From: Takakia lepidozioides | Lineage: Eukaryota; Streptophyta; Takakiopsida; Takakiales; Takakiaceae | Direction of reading: 5' to 3' | DNA length: 60,000 bases | Assembly: GCA_030704615.1 (NCBI GenBank) | Contig: CM060732.1 | Span: forward strand, 52,745,053-52,805,052 | Part shown: piece by piece, positions 10,391 through 20,807 of the stretch | Layout: every line of letters starts with the position of its first letter | How positions within the stretch are numbered: the stretch's first letter is position 1 | Notes under the pieces: generated by a model | Databases searched by the model: none | What the model saw: only the letters and a program-made list of their open reading frames with translations | Told to the model about the DNA's origin: nothing | Made by a program: the position numbers and the translations under genes

Positions 10391-12745
10391 CTGCCACTGA
10401 ATTGGACAGAGCACAAAGAGAGAGAGAGAGAAGAGAGGTGGCCCTAGGTGAAAGTAAGGGAAAACAAGTAAGCGAGAACTTTCAAATTGAACAACAACGT
10501 GGTTCACAAACGCAGAACTTTCTCGTATCTACTCTTTGAGAGTTTCGCCCTTGATTGTGTTCACCCACACCAATAACAGATGCATGAATTCTCTGGATTT
10601 GAGGCTCAGAGTTTAATAGCCAAACATACCTCACCATTTGAAGAATTATGTGAACACACCATAGCCGCCGTTGTAAGACTGCGTGCTCCAGTAACCTTGT
10701 AATGCCTGAAACATCAACCCCAGATCTTGAAGTTACCATGACAGCCTAGCACAGAACTGGACGGGCACATCACTATCAACCTCATATCATCACACCCAGA
10801 CCTGTCAAGAGAACTTGGAAGCTACCCAATCTCACGATAAAGCTCCACTTCAATCGAGAGACATTCTTGGTGCTCCGATTTGCTCAACGATGGACCAAGG
10901 AGAGCTAAAGAGCCAAAATGAGTATTACAGCGGCATTGGTTTGGCACCCCAACAAAAGCCCTTGGATATATTCTTCTGGAATTGCAATAGGAAATGGACA
11001 GCCTCTGAGAACATCCCAATTTCATTCAACGATAGTTGAAGGTAACTGTCAAATTGCTCAGAATAGCACTCATCTACACTCAGATCATTCAGGTAGTATC
11101 ATAAAGGAAGGAAGACCTGTTCTCAGACACAAGGGCTACAACAAATTGAAAAAGCTCTGAAACCTCACAATAATCCTTACAAACTTTAGAGGGCGAATGG
11201 ATGAATCCATAGGTAAAATGGACACTTGAGTTGAACTCATCTGCCCAAGGACCTACTACCCCCTGAAGGGTGGCCTGGCAGCCAATCATTGCTGACCTTC
11301 ACAGTGGCATGGGACTGAAAACACAGGGCAGCTGGGTTTGCTGATACTGTTTCTTACATCTCCTGTGAATAGTGGCAGGGCAAACTGTTTGTTTGGTCAG
11401 AGCTATTTACAGGCCATACGGAAGGTGATTGGAGCTAGGTAGCCTACTTATTAAAGCCTTGCAGATGATGCTGACATCATGGGTCTTGCGGATTTTCTGA
11501 CAACATCAGCAATTGTATCTTCCGGGTGGACTTTACTTCAACGGGAATGGGCACATGTTTTACTATAGCATTCTGCTCGATCCAAACAGAAATAGGGGCT
11601 GGCAGTCTTGTAAGACTCCTCTTACAGTTGCTGGGGTAACAACTAACAACACCACGGAGGTGAGGATCCGGTTACTGTCTCCTTTTCCTCTCATATCTCT
11701 GATCTCGGAGACAGACTGGGCCTTCCGAAATCACTATGACCAGCAGTGATATCAAGTCTATGACAGACTCTCTGTTGAGCTTGTCCATTGTGCCAGTCCC
11801 TCCTCATTGTGGGGTTCTGAACCTTTGCATTGAACAGTATGCCCTGTAAATCTGCTCAAGTTTAAAGTGCCTCATTGATACACAGATGCAGAGCTGGTCC
11901 TGAGTTCTCTCCGAGTGGCCAAAACCTGTGTGTTTGTTGTTTGTGAACTTAGAGAATGGCAGTATCATCCTTTTTCCAATCAAAAATCTCTCTTTCTTCT
12001 TGAGCGAGGCGAGCCGGCAGTTTCATGCAAACCTGCTCTAAACTCACCTCTCTCCCTTAAGTATGGTGAATTCTAAGACTGTAATTTCTCCTTTGAAACC
12101 CAAAGAACTGGCAATGCATCCAGGGATTCGAGTTTCGACCAGCTTCAAGCTCATCAATTGGCACTATGCAGAACTTCACAACCTTCAGACAAATGAAAGG
12201 CAATGAGATTAAATAATTCACAAGAAGCAGTATTGATCAAAATGAAGTAACTGACTTGGCTCAAAGTGAAGACCCTTATAATCATGAGGAAATGCTCCCT
12301 GGAAAATGCCCAAAGTTGCACCTCTCAGAGCATAAGAGCTTCAAAGAATTAACAATGACCAGGACAAAGACCACTGAAGCAAGAAGCTAAATAAGCTGCC
12401 TTTAGGAGGTTTCACTTGTAACGAGCAGCTTGACCGATTGCTTGGCCAAGTTCCATATCACACCCCCATGGGTTACAGCGATAGAGTGCCAATGGGACCC
12501 CCTGCGGTCCATCCAGTGCAACTGTTGAGAACATAGAACTTCCAGATTCTGAACAGAGACAGGTTTGCCTTCCATTCATTTTCCGGGCGTCTGAACTAGC
12601 TTTCGCGTGCTGTAGAGCGAAGCCTAAGTTGACCACCTTAGTGCATGCCGTTGACATCAAAGAATGACATTTGCAGGATACTGCACCCAGTTAACTAGGT
12701 GTAGCTCAAAAATTCTAAAAGCGGAACAAGCTCATACAAACGCAC
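10391..12745. other. Probable intronic or intergenic DNA with unassigned minus-strand frames
   Basis: Short minus-strand frames look partly protein-like: 10815-11025 (ending SIEVELYREIG just before a GTAGCT), 10630-10705 (between an ATGTTTCAG acceptor and GTGAGG donor) and 12412-12660 (CNPWGCDMELGQAIGQAAR). None could be joined in frame to the exon at 12746-13007, and none shows a domain I recognise. Confidence 0.3.
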
Positions 12746-13007
12746 CGGAAAGAGAAAGCTCATGAGACACCAAGAGGACGCGCTTCCCCTCCATGAACTC
12801 CAGGCCACGAGGAGGGGTATTTGCAGTTTCATCGTTTGCAGGGACCGTCAATCGCACAGCTGATACAGGCTGGACCAGAAGAGGTATACATGAATTCATA
12901 GAGGGCTTCAACAGCGTCCACAGCAGAAGGAAGGCCAGAAGAAACAGACACACCACATAAGAGCATGCCGGCATGTTGTGGTTGGAAACTTCCACATGGA
13001 GCTCCAT
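12746..13007 (-). CDS. First exon of a GT4-like glycosyltransferase (orphan exon)
   Basis: The exon starts with ATG at 13007 and ends at a GT donor (TCCG then GTGCGT), 87 codons plus one base. Residues 16-32 form a hydrophobic anchor (VVCLFLLAFLLLWTLL), fitting a type II Golgi membrane protein. Near the end comes GKRVLLVSHELSLSG. As I recall, this is the start of the GT-B fold in a plant family of membrane-anchored glycosyltransferase-4 proteins, where it is followed by a GPLLLMELA-type segment. I searched the minus strand down to about 8 kb for the expected next exons (WWIHEM-, ECFGRI-like) and did not find them. The gene may have a very large intron or be truncated. The match rests on one motif, so confidence is moderate. 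Confidence 0.5.
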
Positions 13008-14250
13008 AAGCTTAACTTCGTGGTGTCTTGTCTGCTGGCATCAGCCCGAAATATGGAAGCTGCCCGCTGGTGCCTCATGTCTTCATATGTCTGCAGCATC
13101 GGTTGACAAATAGTGCTGTCACAGGGGAAAAGACTCTCCTGTGAGATCCGCGTCTTACTGTGGGGAAGATATCACTCCTGCTTCTGAAGACAAAGAAGAT
13201 GGTCAATTTTATCCGTTCGAAAGCCTGCTCAGTCGGCAACAAGGCAAAACCTCTAGGATAAGACCAACACTAACTCTACAGCTCCACCCCTAAAGATATT
13301 CCCACCATGCTGACCAACGACATTTTCTCACGTACAGCGACGCATCTGCGTACACACAATCGATCTCTGTGTCTCTCATCCCCGCTCTTCAGGATTTATG
13401 GGTAGAAGACTGTAATGCAACACAGCAATGTCCGCCCAACCAAAGTTGATTACAAGCAGAACCACCCAAGAATGTCTGTGGCGTCTGTCCCCTGCAAAGC
13501 TGTTTTGAGTCTGAGGTAACTGGATGCAGAGAGTGCCATGCTTGCATCATGGGTGAGCCAGGCCAGCTTTGTTCCTCCCGGCCTTACAGTAGCGGTGAGT
13601 CAAAGGCCTCTTTGTACACTGAAATTGCTTCACATTCTCATGCTGTGGATCTCAAGTTTTCTCTTTTTGCGCATCCATTCCACTTTCATTATCTGAAGCA
13701 CCATGTCAGAGTTGTCAACAAGCGGGTTTGGGGGGGTGGTCTCTGACTTTCAGGCTGCTTTGGGTGGCAGGTAGCAATGGACCGGGCCATTGAGGTTTAG
13801 TGTTGAATGGAGGCAAGGTTGTACTCAATGTATTGGGGCACGGAAAGAGTGCGGCTGCAAGCAAGCAGCTATTGAAACCCTTCAAACCAGGGGAACCCCG
13901 TTTTGAGGGGCTGGAAACGAAGCTAATAATTGACAGCGGCAACACTGTGCTTGTGGATGCGGTAAACATTAGTATCTGCAACAGAGGTGTCCTTGATTTG
14001 CTCATGCAGAGAAATGTACTCTTAAGATGATGTTTATATTTAATGAGCAAAAGTGAAGCAATGCAATGTTTTGATACGCAAGCTACATTTTCTAACTCAG
14101 GCTCTCTGTTTCTGTATCAATGTTTTGGCATACACGGAAGACACACATGTTTGGACCTGTGCTTTGGAGGCACACAAGCTTTTGTTTATGCACATGTTTA
14201 GTAGTAATGATTATGTACGCTTGAAGGTTAAGAAAATCTTCACTCGTCGT
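13008..14250. other. Intergenic; no supported gene
   Basis: Frames on both strands (for example 13800-14030 plus and 13715-14050 minus) overlap one another and show no domain. The upstream part probably contains the promoter of the exon starting at 13007. Confidence 0.35.
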
Positions 14251-14253
14251 ACC

Positions 14254-14303
14254 GGGGTCAATGGCCGCAAGGCTACGGCAAACGTCTTATGAGGACATTC
14301 TCT
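14254..14303 (+). mobile_element. Short LINE tail fragment (plus orientation)
   Basis: It carries GGGGTCAATGGCCGCAAGG then GGCAAACGTCTTATGAG and a pyrimidine-rich end. This is the same 3' tail as the LINE family on the minus strand at 50-59 kb, here in the other orientation. No clear target duplication was found. Confidence 0.6.
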
Positions 14304-14305
14304 CC

Positions 14306-14432
14306 TCAACCCTGGTGGGTGCGAACCCCACCAAAGGCTCCAGGAGGGTTAGTTTCCCACGAGGTCAATGGCCATAAGGCTATGGCAAGCCACTGTTCGC
14401 AGGGAATGGCGTGAGTACATTCTCTCTCTCTC
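14306..14432 (+). repeat. SINE-like element, copy 2 (plus orientation)
   Basis: It has the GTGGGTGCGAACCCCACC box, an AAAGGCTCCAGGAGGG block, GGTCAATGGCCATAAGG and a GAGTACATTCTCTCTC end. The second half repeats the LINE tail just upstream (14254-14303). Same family as 9301-9432. Confidence 0.5.
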
Positions 14433-14808
14433 TTCTTGCTTAATTTTTGCTCCGCATTAGACTTTGAGGTATCTATGGGAATACTCGTCCAATTTGGAAT
14501 TTTGTAATATGATTTACAAGACTTGTACAAGCCCTGTTGGCCTTCCATTCTATTTTCTCAAAAATATAATGAAGAATTTAAATCAATTAATAATCGAAAT
14601 TTTAAAACCCTTAAAATAACTATATAACTTAGTATTAAAAATAATAATATCCTGCTATATGTAATCAAGTGTTTTTATCATATTATAAAGCATTTGGGGC
14701 AATTGTGGAATAGTGGCTTGCGGTAGCGCAAGTTAACGAAAAATGTAGGAAGAAAATGTATTGTATCTTTAACTAGTGCAACAACAACAAAAATTTGCTT
14801 GTTTGCAA

Positions 14809-15030
14809 TAAATGTCAAACCTACAAACCCTCACTCCACTATAGGTACCAATTACCACTATACTGCACCTACTTCTTGTAATATTAACCCTTAAAATATG
14901 TATATAAGCAGATTTTTTCATAACCCCTTCATGTATGTATATAGTATATATGGGGATGATTAAAAATACCCCTTCGGTGCACTTAGGTGACTGGTATAGG
15001 ATTCAATGCACCCCCATGTGCATCAGCACC
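14809..15030 (-). repeat. Left arm of a large inverted repeat
   Basis: The reverse complement matches 19512-19712 at roughly 80-85% by eye. Shared landmarks are GGTGCA, CCTATACCAG, CACCT-AGTGCACC, TATACATACATGAAGGGG and TATAGTGGTAATTGGTA. The two arms bracket 4.5 kb containing the ERF gene. They may be two independent insertions of one MITE-like repeat or ends of one element. Confidence 0.65.
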
Positions 15031-15882
15031 CCACTCGTCAACGTTCTTTTTTCTTGAGAGGGCTCTTGCTTTGGACAATGCATGACTATCCAGGTGCGAT
15101 TTAATTTTATATCCTTAACGTTAATATTCATGTATATGTGTTTAAGTGTTGCCATGGTTTTTCTTTATCAAACAACATATAACACTAACAATACACAGTT
15201 ATAACATGTTACATGTAATACTGTAAACACTAAAAAATGAACTCAGTAGAAAAACAGTCTACACAATGTTTAGTTACACCATCTTTTAAGAAGATTCCAC
15301 CCAGCTAATATATTGTAAAATTTTATTTTTTCCGGTCAAAATTTCTGAAATTCTTAGCACTCACAGACTTTGTGCAGGTTTCTCAATCCCATTTGGATGG
15401 CAGATGTGGATTTTGTTAGTGGGCAGGTATGAATCTTGTTGTTTACCAGCAGAACTGGTTCCAGGTCTCCCTCAAAAAGATGGAAAGCAGGACCTTAAAT
15501 CTGTAACATTCAAGAATAGCGTGACATGGTAAGAAATGGGAAGAAATGAAGACAAGATTGTAATCAGTAGACCTTGTAGAGCAGATGAATCATCTTTGGT
15601 GCGGTGATATTTTATGATCTCTTAAATGACAAAAGAACGTCCAGCATGCTTGGCAAACTCTGGACATGTGTACCTGTAACGACTCTGAAGGGTGGGAGCT
15701 TGATAAGCCTGCCAGAACTTGAAAGATGGAAAAATGGGTAGTCCCCGGATGGACTGACCGCATAGAACTAGTTTCAATATTCAAATTGCATGGTGGTACA
15801 ACCTGTTCTGTGCCTCCAAGCATGAGGATGTCCTGAAGACGTGCTCTCGAAGAACTTAGATCCCAGGAGGGCAGAACTTAGA
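15031..15882. other. Intergenic, 3' flank of the ERF gene
   Basis: AT-rich DNA without a supported gene. The last 250 bp before 15883 would be the 3' untranslated region of the minus-strand ERF gene. Confidence 0.4.
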
Positions 15883-17259
15883 TCACAACAATCTCTTCAT
15901 ACATCTGTGTCTCTTGCACTTAGGCGACCTCCCTGAAGGTGGAGCCACGGATTTACTTCCGACTGTTCTGTCTGCTTGCACTGCTCCTGTTGTACCATAT
16001 ACCTTTGCCTGCTCTTTTATGGCCTCGAGTCTTTCCTCTGATCCTTCGGCTCCGATAATCGGTGGTAGGATGTGAGGAGAGTCAGGAAAGTTGTAGGGAA
16101 TTCCCTTCTGGAAGTAGAAAATGCCAACATCGTAAGCACGCGCAGCTTGCGCACGTGTATTGTATGAGCCAAGCCAAACTGTTCTCTTCGATAACGGTGG
16201 TCTGATTTCTGAGGTCCACTTGTTGTCTTTGAAACGAATTCCGCTATAATTGGAAGCTCGAGCTTGCGCAGATTCATGTGTTCCTGGTCCAACGTCGTTA
16301 AAACTCTCTTGCACTGTAGGTTGCACAGCTGCTGGGTTCTGTGGAGGAATGATTTCTCTAGGTGCATGCTCACATTTATCGGCATCATCCGCTACAGCCA
16401 AGGGAAGGCAGCCCACCTGTGCTCCCGAATTCTGGCTCTGGACGACACTCCTAGCAGCCTCTTCACCCCGTAAGAGCTCGTGTGAAGCAGGGATGGTTAC
16501 CGCATGGTGTCCTTCCGTCGTGAGAGAACTTCCGAGCGCCTGCAGGTCTAGGCTTTCAAGTCCTTCATCATCCGACCTAGGTATCGATGATCCTAAAGCA
16601 TCGCACCATTTTTCCAAGTCATTGACAGGGACTTCTTGATCAAATGGTACCGGCCCGAACAGCGGAAATCCTGGTAGATCCATGATGGAATAGAAATTTT
16701 CGCAAAGAAGACAATCTTCACGATCCAGTTCCATCTGAGAGAACTGTGCATTCGCCGGCAACGGCCTTTCTTCATAGCTACCAAATCCCATGAACTGCTC
16801 AGGGCTGTCCCATGGCGACGACAGGTACGGTGGGTCCCCATTCTGTAAACCACATTGAACATAACCTGAACTTTCCACCTCTGTACTATCCAAGGCAATC
16901 TGTGGCTTGTAGGTCTTACTGCCATTGTTTTCTTCGAATGGTCGCCTCACCGACGCGAAGGGTGGAAATGATGCTGCAAGCATGCAGTGACGACTGGGCT
17001 GAGATGGTGGTGGAGCATCTCTGGCCCTACGGCTATGAATCCTCGGCCACGTTTTCAGTTTTTGGACGATATTGGAAAAACGCCGGGGATTCTTTTGTGT
17101 AACGAGCAGGCCTGGGAAACATGAGAACTTGATAGGCGTACCAACCTTTTGCCTCAAAGAACTCGAGAATTCTCTTAAGCCATCCTTCAAATTCTTGAGG
17201 CTATGGAGGAAACCATGAGATTGATGAGCAGATGTCGGAGCCGCCACTCTTCCTTGCAT
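15883..17259 (-). CDS. AP2/ERF-domain transcription factor, 458 aa
   Basis: A single open frame ends at 15883; the first ATG is at 17259 (an upstream GTG at 17280 is in frame, but there is no ATG before the stop above it). One AP2/ERF DNA-binding domain lies near the C-terminus, about residues 337-397: YSGIRFKDNKWTSEIRPP, then VWLGSYNTRAQAARAYD and YNFPDSP. WLG, AARAYD and NFP are the hallmarks of the three-strand-plus-helix AP2 fold that binds GCC-box or DRE-like DNA in the nucleus. The usual first-strand RxRPWGKW stretch is replaced by RFKDNKW, so the fold is divergent and target preference is hard to predict. The N-terminal half is basic (RRFSNIVQKLKTWPRIHSRRAR); the middle is acidic (DREDCLLCENFYSIMDLPGF, SDDEGLESLDL), a plausible activation region. 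No intron is needed in the coding part. The gene sits inside a 4.5-kb interval bounded by inverted repeats. Confidence 0.85.
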   Translation of the reverse strand: MQGRVAAPTSAHQSHGFLHSLKNLKDGLREFSSSLRQKVGTPIKFSCFPGLLVTQKNPRRFSNIVQKLKTWPRIHSRRARDAPPPSQPSRHCMLAASFPPFASVRRPFEENNGSKTYKPQIALDSTEVESSGYVQCGLQNGDPPYLSSPWDSPEQFMGFGSYEERPLPANAQFSQMELDREDCLLCENFYSIMDLPGFPLFGPVPFDQEVPVNDLEKWCDALGSSIPRSDDEGLESLDLQALGSSLTTEGHHAVTIPASHELLRGEEAARSVVQSQNSGAQVGCLPLAVADDADKCEHAPREIIPPQNPAAVQPTVQESFNDVGPGTHESAQARASNYSGIRFKDNKWTSEIRPPLSKRTVWLGSYNTRAQAARAYDVGIFYFQKGIPYNFPDSPHILPPIIGAEGSEERLEAIKEQAKVYGTTGAVQADRTVGSKSVAPPSGRSPKCKRHRCMKRLL

Positions 17260-19511
17260 CTTCAAGAGGTTCTTCTTCACCTTGTAATCTGGCCTGACAA
17301 GCCTGGGCGATGTTCAAGCGTTGTAACTTTCAGTGGATATCAACAAATGTAACACCCCGGGGCCAGCAGAATTCTCTCTGGACAGAGCCTTGAAGATGCG
17401 TCGAGATTTCCACGAGTCCTTCTAGAGATACATCTATGAGCACTACACAGACTCTGATCATTCTTCACCAGCCGTATCAGCTGCACAAATTAGATTCTGC
17501 CAGCGCGCTCGCACCCCTTAGTAGCAGTCTTGTAACCATGAAGATGATGTCCAATGGAAGGTTCGGCACTATTCAACATACCAAGAACAAATCCATGTTG
17601 TCAGAATATTTGAAAGCTTCATCCTGGACTCTCTCTCCACACTCGAAGTTCATGCTTACAAATGAAAGCTCGAGTAACTAGTCCGAGGAGCTCAACGTTG
17701 GTACTACTACGAAGATACCTGCAACAACACCCATCAACTTGTAGTATAGACGGACGATCTCGTCACCTCCACCCTGCTCTTGAGCAAGCATCTACAGAAG
17801 TGTATTTCATGACAAGTAATCAGAGCTCTGGGCAACAAGGAGAACCAACAGTGCCAGAACCAGGCTGCACGAGTAGAACGAACTCCAAGCGTAGCTAGAT
17901 GGGTGCGAAAGTGTTACTCTCAAAACCGAATTAAGAAAGGAATTCATACGACAAGGGAGGCAGAGAAGAAGGATCCGCAGCGGTAAGAGCAGGGAAGGAG
18001 AGGTGGGCAAGCCGCAGGTGCGCCCTACCTTAAACGGGGTGGGTAGAAGACTGTCGGTAATAGGCTGCACTGCACACTCACTAGCAGGGATGAGATCTGA
18101 AGGGCGGACCCACCTTCCATTTTGATGTAAGATTACCCTTCGAGTGAAGGGTGAACTTACTACACAAATAGTTCATGGATTGCAGAATTTCACAAGGAAA
18201 CGCAATTTCAAGGGAAACCGCAGGTTAAAATGTTGCTTCATCCAGCCTAGCACAATGCAAAGATTGATGTCTTAGATATGCTCTTTGTTTCATACATGAG
18301 GAGTCAGAGGAAGAAGGAGACTAAGGAGAAAGCTTCTATCAATGTGGGTATTTAAAGAGCTGGCTATGGTATGTGAAGCCTCACAATTTTGTGAAGGGAA
18401 AAATAAAAAAACTCTCATCCAATCTCATCCCTTACCGACAAGTGCAACAGTCCAATTTCTTGACCAGTGACTTTGCTCAACACTGAGTCCTCTCATCAGT
18501 CTCATTGCATAAGGCGAATGCGAGTCCCAAACGTCGGCTTCATCCCACCTCCCAACTCTCCCAGATGTTTCGCCCATGTTGCCCTCCGGCACTAAGTTGG
18601 GAAGACCGATCAGCTTGAATAGCTTAGTTTAGCTTGCTTCTCTGTCCTCCCTTTTTTATCCTTTCCCAGGCTTTGGGGTCTTTCTATCCTACATACGGTA
18701 TGTTCAAATAAAGCTGTACAGGATTTCAATGGTTCAGACTTCAGACAGAACTAAATTGTCTTGCTTGTCTCCAACGGAGGTAACTGGGGGAGGTTGGAAC
18801 TCCATGAGTTGACTAGTTTCCATGTGCGTTGGAGGTCACCCACTTACACTTTCCTACAGTAGTTGCGAGGAAGTTCAGCGTCCCACATGCCCACCATCAC
18901 GGCTGCAACATGTTATCACGGGAGAAGCAGCACAGCCCAGTGATCTGCAGCTGAATCCAAAGGGGAAGGACAGAATGTTCCGAATGTTTCATTACCATCT
19001 GCTGGAGATCCCGGTCTGGGACCCTGTTGAATCTAATAATAAGGCAGTGTTATGAAATTGCGGAGACTAGATAGCTCTTCATCCGAGGGAGAGAACAATG
19101 GTGTTGACTGTTGACCCAATGGGTGCTGACTGCATCTGCAATTTATTTTTGCTGACCTACACTCTTGCATAACCTGTGACAACTCCAGACATGAGAATCT
19201 CTTTCCCCATGTTACATGCACTCTCTTCTTCTTTTTTTTGGTATCTCTTTCCCAATGTTACATGCTGCGCACTCCTACCTAGTTAACCATCATTTCAAGT
19301 TATTTATTTATTTATTGAAGTTGAAGGACTTAGGCCTTTTGATCAAATGAAAAGGCAGGGAAAAAATAACCCTGCGAACGCCGTAAAGCATAGAATGGGA
19401 ATACCACCATTCGTACTATGAAGAACCAAAGCCTATTGGAGGAAGCAGTAGAGAAAACGAACAAAAGTCTAAGAAGAGTAAAGCATAGAAAGACTGCTAG
19501 AGAGATATCAT
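17260..19511. promoter_or_regulatory. Upstream region of the ERF gene
   Basis: No coding feature is supported here. On the minus strand a TTTAAATA motif near 18349-18357 is a possible TATA element about 1.1 kb above the ATG, which would imply a long leader or a 5'-UTR intron. In-frame stops above 17259 agree with this being untranslated. Confidence 0.3.
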
Positions 19512-19712
19512 GGGGGGTGCACCATGACCAATCCTATACCAGCCACCTGAGTGCACCAAATGGGTATTTTTTATTACCCCCATATACATTATATACATAC
19601 ATGAAGGGGTATTCCATAAATCTGCATTTTAAGGATTAATGTTATGAGAAATAGGTGCACTATAGTGGTAATTGGTAGAGTCTATTGTGAATTAGGGTTT
19701 GCATGTTTTTTC
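19512..19712 (+). repeat. Right arm of a large inverted repeat
   Basis: Inverted partner of 14809-15030; see that entry for shared landmarks. Confidence 0.65.
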
Positions 19713-19960
19713 TTAAAAAGAATTAATTTTTAGAGAACAGGGGACAGCGGCCCTGAGAATTTATTAAAAAAGGGGTAAGGAAAAAATTACCTTACATTAA
19801 GCCATGAAGGCAGATAAACGAGACATGAAAAAAAAAAAAAAAAAAAAAAACCCATACCCCCGCCTCAGACAGGTCTTGGGACGGTCATCTGCAGGTGGCG
19901 GGCCCGCAGGTCATGCCCACCCATACCCCAGTTCAAACCTTGGTGCTCTCACATGTGTGT

Positions 19961-19994
19961 CCGCCCAACACTGGTATATACCAGTGTTGGGCGG
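19961..19994. repeat. 34-bp perfect palindrome formed by two abutting hAT termini
   Basis: The left half CCGCCCAACACTGGTAT is followed by its exact reverse complement. It reads as a hAT right end (..CGCCCAACACTG, ending 19973), the 8-mer GTATATAC (19974-19981), then a hAT left end (CAGTGTTGGGCGG, from 19982). CCGG-rich subterminal motifs follow the left end to about 20185 but do not precede the right end. Confidence 0.75.
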
Positions 19995-20190
19995 TTCTTG
20001 CCTTTGTGAAGGAACCTTCGGTTCGAGTTCCACAAATTTTTGAAGAGACGGTTCCGGATCCGGATCCGGTTATTTTTTATTAAGGCGGTTTCCGGTCCGG
20101 TTCAGGTTCCGACTTTTTAACATGGGGGCGGTTCACCGGTTAGTTGCTGGAAAAAAACCACCGGTTCCGGTTAGGTTCCGGTTCTTTTTT
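19982..20190 (+). mobile_element. Terminal region of a hAT element
   Basis: It starts CAGTGTTGGGCGG and carries many GGTTCCGG/CCGGTT repeats, the subterminal motif array where hAT transposases typically bind. The transposase gene at 20808-23065 is read towards this end, so this is its 3' terminus. The opposite terminus was not found. Confidence 0.65.
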
Positions 20191-20807
20191 TAAAATATAT
20201 TAAATTCTTTTAAATTTTTTATTCTTCTGGAAAATTAGATGAACTGATCTGATTGGTCATACTGAGAATTTTCAACTAAAACCAGGGAATTTATTAGTAA
20301 AACAGAAGTAAATAAACTTATATGTTTTTTGTGATTGTCTTTTATGGTATATATAACTAGTTAAATACGCATGGTCTCCATTAAAAACGGAAAACCAGAG
20401 ATTTTATAAGTTTTCGTACGGTATAGCAAAGAACAACTAAAACAAACTAACTACATAAGGATCTTAATTCAAAATACAAAACAAATTAAACATGTGTAAT
20501 TCTATGGTTAACCTTTATGGTGCAGCAAAAGCACAACTTAAAAAAACTACATAAATTTGTGTTTTTTGGATGATGCTTTGTCAATATAGCATACAACAAA
20601 CTAAGTACACGGGATGTCACTGAAATTTTCAATAAAAATGACAAATAAACAAACTCCAATCAAAGGAGTATAGTGTAATATGTTGAACAATAATTTGTCT
20701 CTAAGACAAATCATTCTACCTCAAAGAGGTCATTCTATCTCAAAGAGGTTTGCCTCTGCAATCAAGTCCTCATTCTCATCTAAGAGGACTTCTTCCCTAT
20801 CCAAAAA

